DNA from: Vibrio renipiscarius
GTDB taxonomy: Bacteria > Pseudomonadota > Gammaproteobacteria > Enterobacterales > Vibrionaceae
DNA: 64,000 nucleotides
Direction: 5' to 3'
NCBI RefSeq assembly: GCF_000827885.1
Contig: NZ_JTKH01000024.1
Location: 310,001-374,000, forward strand
Positions within the stretch are counted from its first letter, which is position 1. Each line of letters starts with the position of its first letter. Below are positions 54,934 to 62,706 of the stretch, in pieces. The translations under genes and the position numbers were made by a program. Below the pieces are notes generated by a model. It made no database searches and was not told the origin of the DNA. It saw only the letters and a list, made by a program, of their open reading frames with translations.

Positions 54934-55599
54934 TATGTCCCTATCTATGTGATAGTTGTTTTTATTCACGTATTGAATGCAACACGCAGCTACCCAATAA
55001 AAACTAGTAATAAAAATGCAACTTTCAAATAGACGAAATGAGCTTATTTTGCGAAGCGCAAGAATAAATAAGGATTGAGGGCATAGACACATTATTTAAG
55101 TCTATAAATTAAAAGGGAAAAATATTTACGATGAATTCAATGGGGGACTAAACAAGCAAACGAATGATTTTTGTTCTTCATTTCAATTACGTGACAGCTC
55201 GCACACAATGCTTAACCCAAATACTCGTTCATCCGCATGATTAACACTTCAATATGACGGTCATCCAACACCTAATGACCGTCCTTTAGATTTATTGCTC
55301 TCTTACATAAATTGAACGATAAACAGCGCTTGAAACTGGCCTTTTTTTCAGCAAAAAATTTGCTTAATACAAAGCTATTACTAAACTTAGAACGGAGTTG
55401 TGATGATGGCTTACTGACGAGTCAAATTCCTCTCCCTCAATTAATGAGAGCTATTAATGCAATACACAAGTACAGTTTTATCACAGTCACCTTTCGAACT
55501 TCTTCGTTTAAGCCCTGCGACAACTCTACCTTGATAAATCATCTAATAGCTTAAATTCACGCTTAGTTTTATATTATTGATAATGAACTCGAGGTATAC
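54934..55599. other. Intergenic region between porin and cold-shock genes, 666 bp
   Basis: Divergent region. The porin promoter is on the left; on the right, several hundred bases precede the csp gene and may include the long structured 5' leader typical of cspA-type mRNAs. An open frame at 55312-55554 has a TTG start and no coding signature, so I do not annotate it. Confidence 0.4.
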
Positions 55600-55812
55600 A
55601 TGTCTGGAAAAGTGACTGGTTCCGTAAAGTGGTTTAACGAAACAAAAGGTTTTGGTTTCATCTCTCAAGATGATGGTGGTGCCGATGTTTTTGTTCACTT
55701 CAGAGAGATTGTGTCAGATGGTTTCAAAACGCTGACGGAAGGACAAAAAGTGTCTTTTAACGTAGAGCAAGGTCCAAAGGGCCCTCAAGCGACACAAGTA
55801 ACCCCAATTTGA
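55600..55812 (+). CDS. CspA-family cold-shock protein
   Basis: 70 residues from ATG 55600 with gaggt upstream. RNP1 KGFGFISQ and RNP2 DVFVHF are intact, with flanking VKWFNETKG and GPQATQV. It binds single-stranded RNA or DNA and melts structures; members are often, but not always, cold-induced. A GC-rich terminator follows. Confidence 0.96.
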   Translation: MSGKVTGSVKWFNETKGFGFISQDDGGADVFVHFREIVSDGFKTLTEGQKVSFNVEQGPKGPQATQVTPI

Positions 55813-55819
55813 TGATTTC

Positions 55820-55857
55820 AATAGCGCGATGAAACCGTCGCGCTATTATTCTTTTTT
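55820..55857 (+). terminator. Terminator of the csp gene
   Basis: aatagcgcga / tcgcgctatt, 10-bp stem, followed by attcttttttt-like T-run. Confidence 0.88.
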
Positions 55858-55893
55858 GGAATGCGATCCCCCCACTCCCTGATTTTCATTCCA

Positions 55894-56011
55894 TGATCAC
55901 GACTTAAGCATGCTCCCTACGCAAGTATGAGCGCTACCTATGGATGATCGCTACCTAAGCATCCGTACTCCCCACGATCACAGCCTAAGAATGATCGTTA
56001 CCTAAGTAAGC
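55894..56011. repeat. Degenerate repeats around cctaagcat
   Basis: Three to four degenerate units resembling atgatcg-ctacctaagcat lie at about 55894-55910, 55944-55963 and 55991-56011; the last covers the 3' end of the DsbA-like gene. The origin is unknown. Confidence 0.4.
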
Positions 56012-56624
56012 ATTCAATGATCTGCTTTGTTGGCTCAGCATGATGGTAATCAATCGGTAATTCAGTGATCTCGCCTTGTCGTTCAAGAAACAGCGAAGGA
56101 AAACTGTTCCCTCCAATCATTCTGGCTTGATGAATTTCATCGAGTAATTGTTGGTTCAGCTGATCTGATTCCATGTCCGCTTTAAATTGGTCATGATCCA
56201 AATGCAGTTCTTTTGCCAACTGCAATAATATCGAAGTATCGCTGGGATTGAGTGCTCGTAAGTAATATGCCTGTTGAATCGCAGAAATCATTGTGCGCTC
56301 GGCGTTTTGATTTCGTGCCGCAATCACCGCTCGGCACGCCGGATAAGTCGACCGTCTCGGAATGTTCTCTCGCCAAAAGTCATAATTAAACGGCGTTTTT
56401 AATTCCTGTTCAATTTTATGCCAATACGATGCAATAACCCGCTGCTGCTCGAGTGGCATCGGCTCATCGCTGTCTGCAGCCAATCCACCAACAAGATAGC
56501 GAATGGTCAATTGTGTTGGCCACTGCTGCGCAAGCATTTGCTGCAATTGTTGCCATACCGGCTGATAACCCCAGCACCATGAGCACATGGGATCGTGCAC
56601 ATAATAGAGTGTACTTTGATTCAT
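55998..56624 (-). CDS. DsbA/FrnE-like thioredoxin-fold oxidoreductase
   Basis: 208 residues from ATG 56624 with ggagag upstream. Active site C14-S-W-C17 in HDPMCSWCWGY, and a cis-Pro loop near NSFPSLF. There is no signal peptide, so it is cytoplasmic, like FrnE and the 2-hydroxychromene-2-carboxylate isomerase-like group. It should catalyse thiol-disulfide exchange. Single gene. Confidence 0.88.
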   Translation of the reverse strand: MNQSTLYYVHDPMCSWCWGYQPVWQQLQQMLAQQWPTQLTIRYLVGGLAADSDEPMPLEQQRVIASYWHKIEQELKTPFNYDFWRENIPRRSTYPACRAVIAARNQNAERTMISAIQQAYYLRALNPSDTSILLQLAKELHLDHDQFKADMESDQLNQQLLDEIHQARMIGGNSFPSLFLERQGEITELPIDYHHAEPTKQIIECLLR

Positions 56625-56763
56625 CCTCTCTCCTTATTGCCACTGCTTACGGTAAGCGATAGGCATTTTATCGGGATGCGGTGATTGCGAGGCGTCGGCA
56701 GAACAGAAAACCTCTATAACGAACAGACAGAACGCAATAGAGACTTCCTTAAAGGCATTGCCA

Positions 56764-57633
56764 TCACAGCGCTAAATGTCGATTATCTCGAGTAAAGAAA
56801 TCAATCCCTTCGTCGCGCGCAATGTGCATTTCACCTGCATTGATGCCCATTTGATATCCTTCATCCAAAATCGATTGATTCATGGTTAAACGCTTCACCG
56901 AAAACTCTTCTGGCGGTGCAATGATATGAATAGTGGCATCTTCTGGCGGGTTCCGAATAAACGCCAAGGATTGATTGTAGTTTTCTGCGCGAACAAGCAT
57001 CGATTCGGCAATACGTGGGTATTGCGCGAGTAGACGCTTCATCAGCCAAGCTGCACGCATCGGTTTCATCTCGAAACTTAATGGATGGGACAAAACAACC
57101 GTGATCTCGCGCGCGCCACGTCGGTAGGCTTCTTTCACTGGGATTGAATCTGCGACCCCACCATCGGTGTAACAACCTCCCGAAAAACACGGCGGCGTTC
57201 GATAAGCAATGGGAAGAGCGGTGGTGGCTTCAATCACCGATTCGAGATTACAAGGCGTTAATTGAAAATAATCGGCGTGGCCGGTGTCCACATTGGTCGC
57301 GGCAGCAATCATTGGCGTTTGAAATAGCCGTGCGTGATCTAATGGATAGAGGCGATTTGACTCTTCTATTAGCCATTTTACGTCGACTAAATCTCCGCCA
57401 CGGGCAAAACGTGAGCGGTTAAAAAATTGCTTATCGGTCGCCAGCTGTGTGATGACGTTATAACTGCGGCCCGGCGCGTGTGATAAATACCCTAACAAGT
57501 TAGAGGCGCCGGCAGAGACACCAATCGCAAAATCATACGGTTTGAATTCTTGCGCCATAAATGCATCTAAAACACCACATGCGAAGATACCTCGCATCGC
57601 CCCACCTTCCACCACTAAAGCTGTTTTACTCAT
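56764..57633 (-). CDS. Patatin-like phospholipase (YjjU type)
   Basis: 289 residues from ATG 57633. The nucleophile elbow GVSAG at 38-42 gives Ser40, and the second catalytic residue Asp157 lies in YTDGGVADSIPV; the oxyanion loop GGAMRGIF is at the N-terminus. This is the Ser-Asp dyad of bacterial patatin-like proteins. It is shorter than E. coli YjjU but ends with the helical region seen in that group. No signal peptide. It should hydrolyse acyl esters, probably of phospholipids. Confidence 0.92.
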   Translation of the reverse strand: MSKTALVVEGGAMRGIFACGVLDAFMAQEFKPYDFAIGVSAGASNLLGYLSHAPGRSYNVITQLATDKQFFNRSRFARGGDLVDVKWLIEESNRLYPLDHARLFQTPMIAAATNVDTGHADYFQLTPCNLESVIEATTALPIAYRTPPCFSGGCYTDGGVADSIPVKEAYRRGAREITVVLSHPLSFEMKPMRAAWLMKRLLAQYPRIAESMLVRAENYNQSLAFIRNPPEDATIHIIAPPEEFSVKRLTMNQSILDEGYQMGINAGEMHIARDEGIDFFTRDNRHLAL

Positions 57634-57756
57634 CTTTTATCTCAATTGTCTCTATTGGGGATAGAATACTTGACTATGTGCAGCCACTCTAATCGCTTAT
57701 TTTTATCAGTTTAATGCGTTAAATCTATCGTCTCTATAATCATAAGCCTATTTCGA

Positions 57757-57785
57757 TAAAAAAATACCCGCACAAAGCGGGTATT
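57757..57785 (-). terminator. Terminator of the DUF969-DUF979-pcp operon
   Basis: aatacccgc / gcgggtatt, 9-bp stem, loop acaaa, T-run on the minus strand, directly after pcp. Confidence 0.88.
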
Positions 57786-57807
57786 AATATTTTACTAAAC
57801 AGGTTTT

Positions 57808-58446
57808 CTAGCAGATTTGACCTGCGCCGATCGCGATATCTTGCGGGTTATCAATCGTCGCTTGAGCCACCAAACGTAATCCTTCGGCAATCACATCCAA
57901 AGACATGGTAGCTTGATTGCCTAGCGTATCCTGCTCTGGCAACAATGGAATGTGAACAAAACCATGGCCGATGTTCTTATCACGAAGATAGTGTTGTACG
58001 CCGTAGAACAAGTGGTTACATACAAACGTACCCGCTGTGTTTGAAACTTGACAAGGAATGCCATTCTCTTGCAACGTACGCGTAATCGCTTTAATTGGCA
58101 AGGTCGTAAAGTACGCATCTGGGCCATCAATAACGACTGGCTCATCAATCGGTTGATTACCACCATTATCCGGGATGCGGAAATCATCGATATTGATCGC
58201 GACTCGCTCGGGCGTGATCGCCGCTCGGCCACCAGCCTGGCCAACCGTAATAACATAATCCGGTTGATGTTTTTCAATTGCTGCAATGACGGTATCGACC
58301 GCTTCATAGCGGGTAACAGGCACATCACAGATAACAATTTCACCACCATTTAAGGTCGCATTTTCCAGTTTTTTTACGGCTTCCAACGCAGGGTTAATCG
58401 CTGCGCCGCCAAAAGGTTCAAAACCTGTAATTAGTACTTTTTTCAT
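57808..58446 (-). CDS. pcp: Pyroglutamyl peptidase I (pyrrolidone-carboxylate peptidase)
   Basis: 212 residues from ATG 58446. Catalytic triad Glu80 (ITPERVAIN), Cys143 (TAGTFVCNH) and His165 (GFVHIPLLP), at the usual positions of the family. It removes N-terminal pyroglutamate from peptides. It lies 8 bp downstream of the DUF979 membrane gene, so one operon with DUF969 and DUF979, probably a salvage route for pyroglutamyl peptides. Confidence 0.96.
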   Translation of the reverse strand: MKKVLITGFEPFGGAAINPALEAVKKLENATLNGGEIVICDVPVTRYEAVDTVIAAIEKHQPDYVITVGQAGGRAAITPERVAINIDDFRIPDNGGNQPIDEPVVIDGPDAYFTTLPIKAITRTLQENGIPCQVSNTAGTFVCNHLFYGVQHYLRDKNIGHGFVHIPLLPEQDTLGNQATMSLDVIAEGLRLVAQATIDNPQDIAIGAGQIC

Positions 58447-58454
58447 AAATGCTC

Positions 58455-59360
58455 TCAGAATGCGAAGGTGTACATAACAAAGATGTTAAAGGCTAGAATT
58501 GCTAAGCCCGGTACAATTTGAATTAGGATGACGTGGTGCTTGTTTTTAAGCTCAAGTAGCGCGGCAGGCACTATGTTGAAGTTTGCCGCCATTGGTGTCA
58601 TCAGAGTACCACAGTAGCCCGACAACATACCCAACACACCGATGATCGCCGCATTACCGCCATTTTCTAAAATCAGCAGCGGGATACCAATACCCGTGGT
58701 GATTACCGCAAACGCTGCAAAGGCATTGCCCATCACAACCGTAAACAACATCATACCCACACAGTAAGCAATCACTTTCACTAACAGCATGTTCTCAGGA
58801 ATCAGCATCTTAACCAATCCCGCGACGGTTTCGCCGACGCCTGCTTGGTTAAATAGGTAACCTAATGCCGCTAAGAATTGCGAAAGAATTGCCGCCCAGC
58901 CGATAGAGTCAATCAAACGACGACCTTCGCTTAAGCTGTGCATTGGGCGACTCTTAGTCACAATAAGCGCAACAACAATAGCGGCAATCGAGCTAACCCC
59001 TAAACCGACCAACGCACCTAATGACGTCAATTGACTGATCGCAACAGTACCGACAGGCACCACGATCGCTGGGAAAAACAGCCTATTTTTCAGTACTGAT
59101 GCGCTTTCACGGCGCTCTTCATCTGATGTTGTGCCGTAGTTGCCAAGCCCCATAAAGCCACCTGCCGCCAAGCCGGTTAGCATCAGAACCATCACGCCGG
59201 TAATCCAATGCGGAATCATCGCACCAAAAATGAACGTCACGCCATAAATAAGCCAAAACAGACCACTACCAATACGTTTTGGATTCTGTTTATCTAAAAA
59301 AGTTTGTAGCGAGAATGCCAACAGTAAAAGACCGGTGGCTTGATATACATACTCAAGCAT
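58455..59360 (-). CDS. DUF979 family membrane protein
   Basis: 301 residues from ATG 59360, placed two bases after the DUF969 stop. About nine hydrophobic helices, including [13 protein letters not shown] and [15 protein letters not shown], and the [18 protein letters not shown] segment typical of DUF979. It forms a conserved pair with DUF969, probably one permease, and here it accompanies pcp. The transported substrate is not established; pyroglutamate or its peptides is my inference from the neighbour. Confidence 0.85.
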   Translation of the reverse strand: MLEYVYQATGLLLLAFSLQTFLDKQNPKRIGSGLFWLIYGVTFIFGAMIPHWITGVMVLMLTGLAAGGFMGLGNYGTTSDEERRESASVLKNRLFFPAIVVPVGTVAISQLTSLGALVGLGVSSIAAIVVALIVTKSRPMHSLSEGRRLIDSIGWAAILSQFLAALGYLFNQAGVGETVAGLVKMLIPENMLLVKVIAYCVGMMLFTVVMGNAFAAFAVITTGIGIPLLILENGGNAAIIGVLGMLSGYCGTLMTPMAANFNIVPAALLELKNKHHVILIQIVPGLAILAFNIFVMYTFAF

Positions 59361-59362
59361 GT

Positions 59363-60085
59363 TTATTTCCCTTCTTTTGCTGGTTGTGAATCTGAATGCG
59401 TTCCAATATCGGATGCACTTGTTTTTTGGTTCAAACGCGTGCTGATAAACTTGGTATAAATCGCGAAGACGATAAACGACATAATGGCCGTTGGCAGTGC
59501 CCACAATGCCATAGTCTCGAGTTTTACCTCTAATTGGTTATCACCCATAACGCCTTTGATAAGGAGTAAACTACCCGTACCGATGAACAAGTTCTGGCTA
59601 AAGAAGTTACCGAAGTTTTCACTTGCCGCAGAAAGCGCTCGAATCGTTTGGCGTTTTTCATCGCTAAATTCTGGGGTAGATTTTTCTGCCGCCGCTTCTG
59701 ACATTGGCGCAATAAGAGGACGAATCATCGCTGGATGGCCACCAATATTCAGCCCCATACCGTTGGTCAGTTTTCGCAGCGCTAAATAAGTCAGTAGGAT
59801 TTTGCTGACGGATGCTTTTTTCATCGAGCCAATCAATGCTTCAGCACGTTGACGTAAGCCGTAACGCTCTAGCACACCAATCATTGGTAATACTAAAATG
59901 AACAAAGACATGTAGCGGTTTTGAGTAAAAGATTGACCAAGAGTCGATAGAATGTCCTTCACCGCGAGATCTGCTACCAAGCCAGTCGTCACACCAGCCA
60001 CCAAAATCACTAATAGCGTATTTTGTTTTAACGCCAACCCCACTGTTATTATTACAATGCCAATCAATGGCCATAAATCGATCAT
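59363..60085 (-). CDS. DUF969 family membrane protein
   Basis: 240 residues from ATG 60085, preceded by aggaagag. The frame extends further upstream without a start supported by a ribosome binding site. Hydrophobic helices (LWPLIGIVIITVGLALKQ, SLFILVLPMIGVLERYGLRQRAE) and the NIGGHPAMIRPLIAPMSEAA motif are characteristic of DUF969. First gene of the DUF969-DUF979-pcp operon. Confidence 0.85.
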   Translation of the reverse strand: MIDLWPLIGIVIITVGLALKQNTLLVILVAGVTTGLVADLAVKDILSTLGQSFTQNRYMSLFILVLPMIGVLERYGLRQRAEALIGSMKKASVSKILLTYLALRKLTNGMGLNIGGHPAMIRPLIAPMSEAAAEKSTPEFSDEKRQTIRALSAASENFGNFFSQNLFIGTGSLLLIKGVMGDNQLEVKLETMALWALPTAIMSFIVFAIYTKFISTRLNQKTSASDIGTHSDSQPAKEGK

Positions 60086-60793
60086 ATCGTTATCTCTTCT
60101 TCCTGTAATAGTTATACCCAAATGTCTAAAAGAGACGCAATTGTGATTTTTCTGCCTATTCCCACACCTGGCTAGCAATATAACGCCGCCGATTGGCACT
60201 CATGTACAAAGCAAAGGAATACACCAATGTCTGGCCCACAAAGAACGAATTTGTTGGCTCTTAAGATCATCGCTAAGTACAGGCAGTTATTTCATCGAAT
60301 TTGGCCTCTAAAAGAACTTGGCGATCGTCTTCTCAACACGGTTTTAAACCTATATTGACAACTTGAGTATAAGGAACGAAAAAGCCGTGCTTCAATCAAA
60401 GTTTTTTGTGATTTCCACCACTTTTTGTTGTGGTAATGCGCAGTAAATGACCTCCAAACCAAGATTTGGAGACAAAATAGACAAAAAATTGCATTAACAG
60501 CAAATTGTCGAACAATAATTACACTGAGTGACAGTCTGCATGAATGATGGGATCGAAAATTGGGTGTGGAAAATACGCCTTTATCGCTAAAATTTTCTCG
60601 AATTAATAAAAAATCTCTATAAATTCCAAAGAAAAATTCGATTCATTGCGTATTTCAGGCGGTTGATATACCCAAACAACTTGAAGATGTTGATAGGCGA
60701 CAAGCGAATAAAGCCTCTGAGCTTAGATACGCGATGCAATGCGGTTTGAGAGCGCCAATCGACACCTGTAACCCTCCCCAATAACCGCCTCCT
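60086..60793. other. Intergenic region, 708 bp, containing a MITE-like repeat copy
   Basis: Carries the promoter of the DUF969 operon and, at 60667-60766, a partial copy of the element seen at 61249-61366. The rest is AT-rich without recognisable genes. Confidence 0.5.
60667..60766. repeat. MITE-like repeat, copy lacking its right end
   Basis: Starts tatacccaaacaacttgaag and matches the copy at 61249 across about 100 bp (shared aaagcctctgagc and ggtttgagag). The right terminal part is missing. Confidence 0.75.
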
Positions 60794-61213
60794 TTAATAT
60801 TGGCAACGTAATGCCGTGCTTTCTAGTTTGGGGGTAGAGATTCGCCCAAAAACCAAGCTGCATTGTTCATCTATATAAAACACTGAGACGTGTCGAATAG
60901 GGGTAAAGACTCCATTGCCACTTGAGATGTATTTGTTAGCGTCAATAATTTCGAATACATATTTAAAGTTTAAAGTGCCTGATCTGGAATCAGACATCGC
61001 GGCCAAACTTGCAAAATGATTTTGTGTTTCAATCAGATTACTTCGCTGTGTCGAGTGTGTTGTCCATGTGTGCCCGAGCGCTTCAATTGTGCCCACATAT
61101 CTCGATTCAGCAAAATACTGCACGAGAAACATCATTGCGTTGAAGGCAATAATGCCGAATAGAATCGACATCTTACAACTTGATGCGATGCACTTCATTA
61201 TCATGTTGTTCAT
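60794..61213 (-). CDS. Small single-pass membrane protein, ToxS-like position
   Basis: 139 residues from ATG 61213; no start in the first codons has a good ribosome binding site. One membrane helix near the N-terminus (MSILFGIIAFNAMMFLVQYF) is followed by a periplasmic domain (FKYVFEIIDANKYISSG ... DEQCSLVFGRIS). It follows the ToxR-like gene on the same strand, as toxS follows toxR and tcpH follows tcpP, and is about the right size for such an effector. Sequence similarity to ToxS is not evident to me, so this is a positional guess. It is bracketed by two repeat copies. Confidence 0.55.
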   Translation of the reverse strand: MNNMIMKCIASSCKMSILFGIIAFNAMMFLVQYFAESRYVGTIEALGHTWTTHSTQRSNLIETQNHFASLAAMSDSRSGTLNFKYVFEIIDANKYISSGNGVFTPIRHVSVFYIDEQCSLVFGRISTPKLESTALRCQY

Positions 61214-61248
61214 TTAAATATTGTTTCCACGCATAAGATAGCGGCTTC

Positions 61249-61366
61249 TATACCCAAACAACTTGAAGATGCTGGTAGGCGACGCGAACAAAGCCTCTGA
61301 GCATAGATGCGATGAGGTTTGAGAGTGCCAGTCAACACCGCCGCAACTTCAAGTAAGACCGGTATA
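61249..61366. repeat. MITE-like 118-bp repeat with terminal inverted repeats
   Basis: Begins tatacccaaacaacttgaag and ends cttcaagtaagaccggtata, so tatacc/ggtata and cttgaag/cttcaag form interrupted terminal inverted repeats. It sits between the ToxR-like gene and its partner. No transposase is encoded. Confidence 0.75.
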
Positions 61367-61419
61367 GGCTTATTAATACTGAATGATGAAAATACATCAC
61401 GCATACAAAACGAATGATC

Positions 61420-62073
61420 TTAGTTTCGTTCAACAAAATGCGTTGATTTCGTACAATGCATAAAATATTTTTCTTTCTCATATACACATCGATACCCATC
61501 AATCGTGACGACGGATTTTCCATCATCTCGAGTTTCAATGTGGGGGTAAGGCGTTGAGTTAATCATCTGGTGGAAGGTGACTTTGTAGTAAAGCGCTTCA
61601 ACCGCCCCCCATGTATTAAATAGCGTGAATACTGACGCTATCGCCAAAATAGTTAGCCATAAGATACTTCTCTTTGATTGAGGGACTACCGGTGATTCGG
61701 TGAGTTGTAATGGCGTCGAATCTAAATCATCACCAAGTGATAAAGTAAAATTTAGGTGGTAACCAACGCCCGGTTCATTCACTAAAATTTTTTTATCATC
61801 ATCGCCAATCACTTGGCGAGTGCGGTTGATCAACTGAGGTAAACTTTCAGTTGATGTCGGCCTTGACTCCCACACATAATCAATGATTTGTTCTTTTTGT
61901 ATGACTCTAGGATGCGCGTCGTATAAGCATCTAAGCAGGCGAAATTGCTTTGGCGTCAATAGTCGCAATTGAGCATTTTTAACGTTGAGATCAGGCAAAG
62001 TTGGCTTTAGATTTCGGCTGTCAACTTCCCATGCGAAAGTGCCGATAATTATAGATGTTTGAGTCGTTTCCAT
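61420..62073 (-). CDS. ToxR-like membrane-bound winged-helix regulator
   Basis: 217 residues from ATG 62073; the longer frame starts at a TTG. An N-terminal OmpR/PhoB-type winged helix: LRLLTPKQFRLLRCLYDAHP, then the recognition helix region SLPQLINRTRQVIGDD and the wing VNEPGVGYHL. A single membrane helix (ILWLTILAIASVFTLFNTWG) at about 145-165 follows, and a periplasmic tail with two Cys (GYRCVYEKEKYFMHC) that could form a disulfide as in ToxR/TcpP. It should bind DNA from the membrane in response to a periplasmic signal. The gene downstream may be its stabilising partner. Confidence 0.85.
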   Translation of the reverse strand: METTQTSIIIGTFAWEVDSRNLKPTLPDLNVKNAQLRLLTPKQFRLLRCLYDAHPRVIQKEQIIDYVWESRPTSTESLPQLINRTRQVIGDDDKKILVNEPGVGYHLNFTLSLGDDLDSTPLQLTESPVVPQSKRSILWLTILAIASVFTLFNTWGAVEALYYKVTFHQMINSTPYPHIETRDDGKSVVTIDGYRCVYEKEKYFMHCTKSTHFVERN

Positions 62074-62202
62074 GGAAATAAAATCTAGAGTCAATGTATC
62101 GAGCGATCTTATACTATTGCATTAAAATTGTGAATTACATCTCGTTTTAATATTTCCATTTATGCATGTCATTAGATAGACATACGCCACTGACGATCAA
62201 CT

Positions 62203-62424
62203 TTAGATGATGTCATACTTCAGCGGTTTGACGATCTCATCTAAGCCTTCCACTTTCAAGGCTAGGCATAACTGCATCAACGCGCCCAACTCACCTTCTG
62301 GGTAACCTTTTTTATCAAACCAAAGTAAATATTCTTCCGGTAGGTCGATCAACGCTCGACCCGCATACTTACCAAATGGCATTTGTTTGCGCGCCAACTT
62401 AATCAAATTTTCTTTATCCAACAT
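62203..62424 (-). CDS. DUF3820 family small protein
   Basis: 73 residues from ATG 62424 (the frame extends back 7 codons). The motif MPFGKYAGRALIDLPEEYLLWF defines DUF3820, a small family in Vibrio and relatives that has been noted among putative quorum-sensing-regulated virulence factors; activity unknown. Single gene in the minus direction. Confidence 0.85.
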   Translation of the reverse strand: MLDKENLIKLARKQMPFGKYAGRALIDLPEEYLLWFDKKGYPEGELGALMQLCLALKVEGLDEIVKPLKYDII

Positions 62425-62706
62425 AATCACGATAACCCGTAGCATAACGTAAACGTAAGATTACCAGAGAAGGCCACCACACCGCAGATAAATATCGAGA
62501 TACCACGCTGCAAATTCACCCCCTCCTTACGCTCTTCCTTTGCCATATTAGTTTCATAAAAAGCCCATCGTAGATTCACATAAGCATCATATATTCACGT
62601 CATTAATGGTCTACCCCGCTTTATTCACATTCATCTCGTTTAACGTCATGATTGAACGAAGAGGGATTGACTGAATGGATACTTACTGACGCAACAAGGA
62701 ACGGAC

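Noticed and set aside
55312..55554. 80-codon frame upstream of csp
   Set aside because: TTG start without a ribosome binding site, no recognisable sequence, and positioned where a long csp leader is expected.
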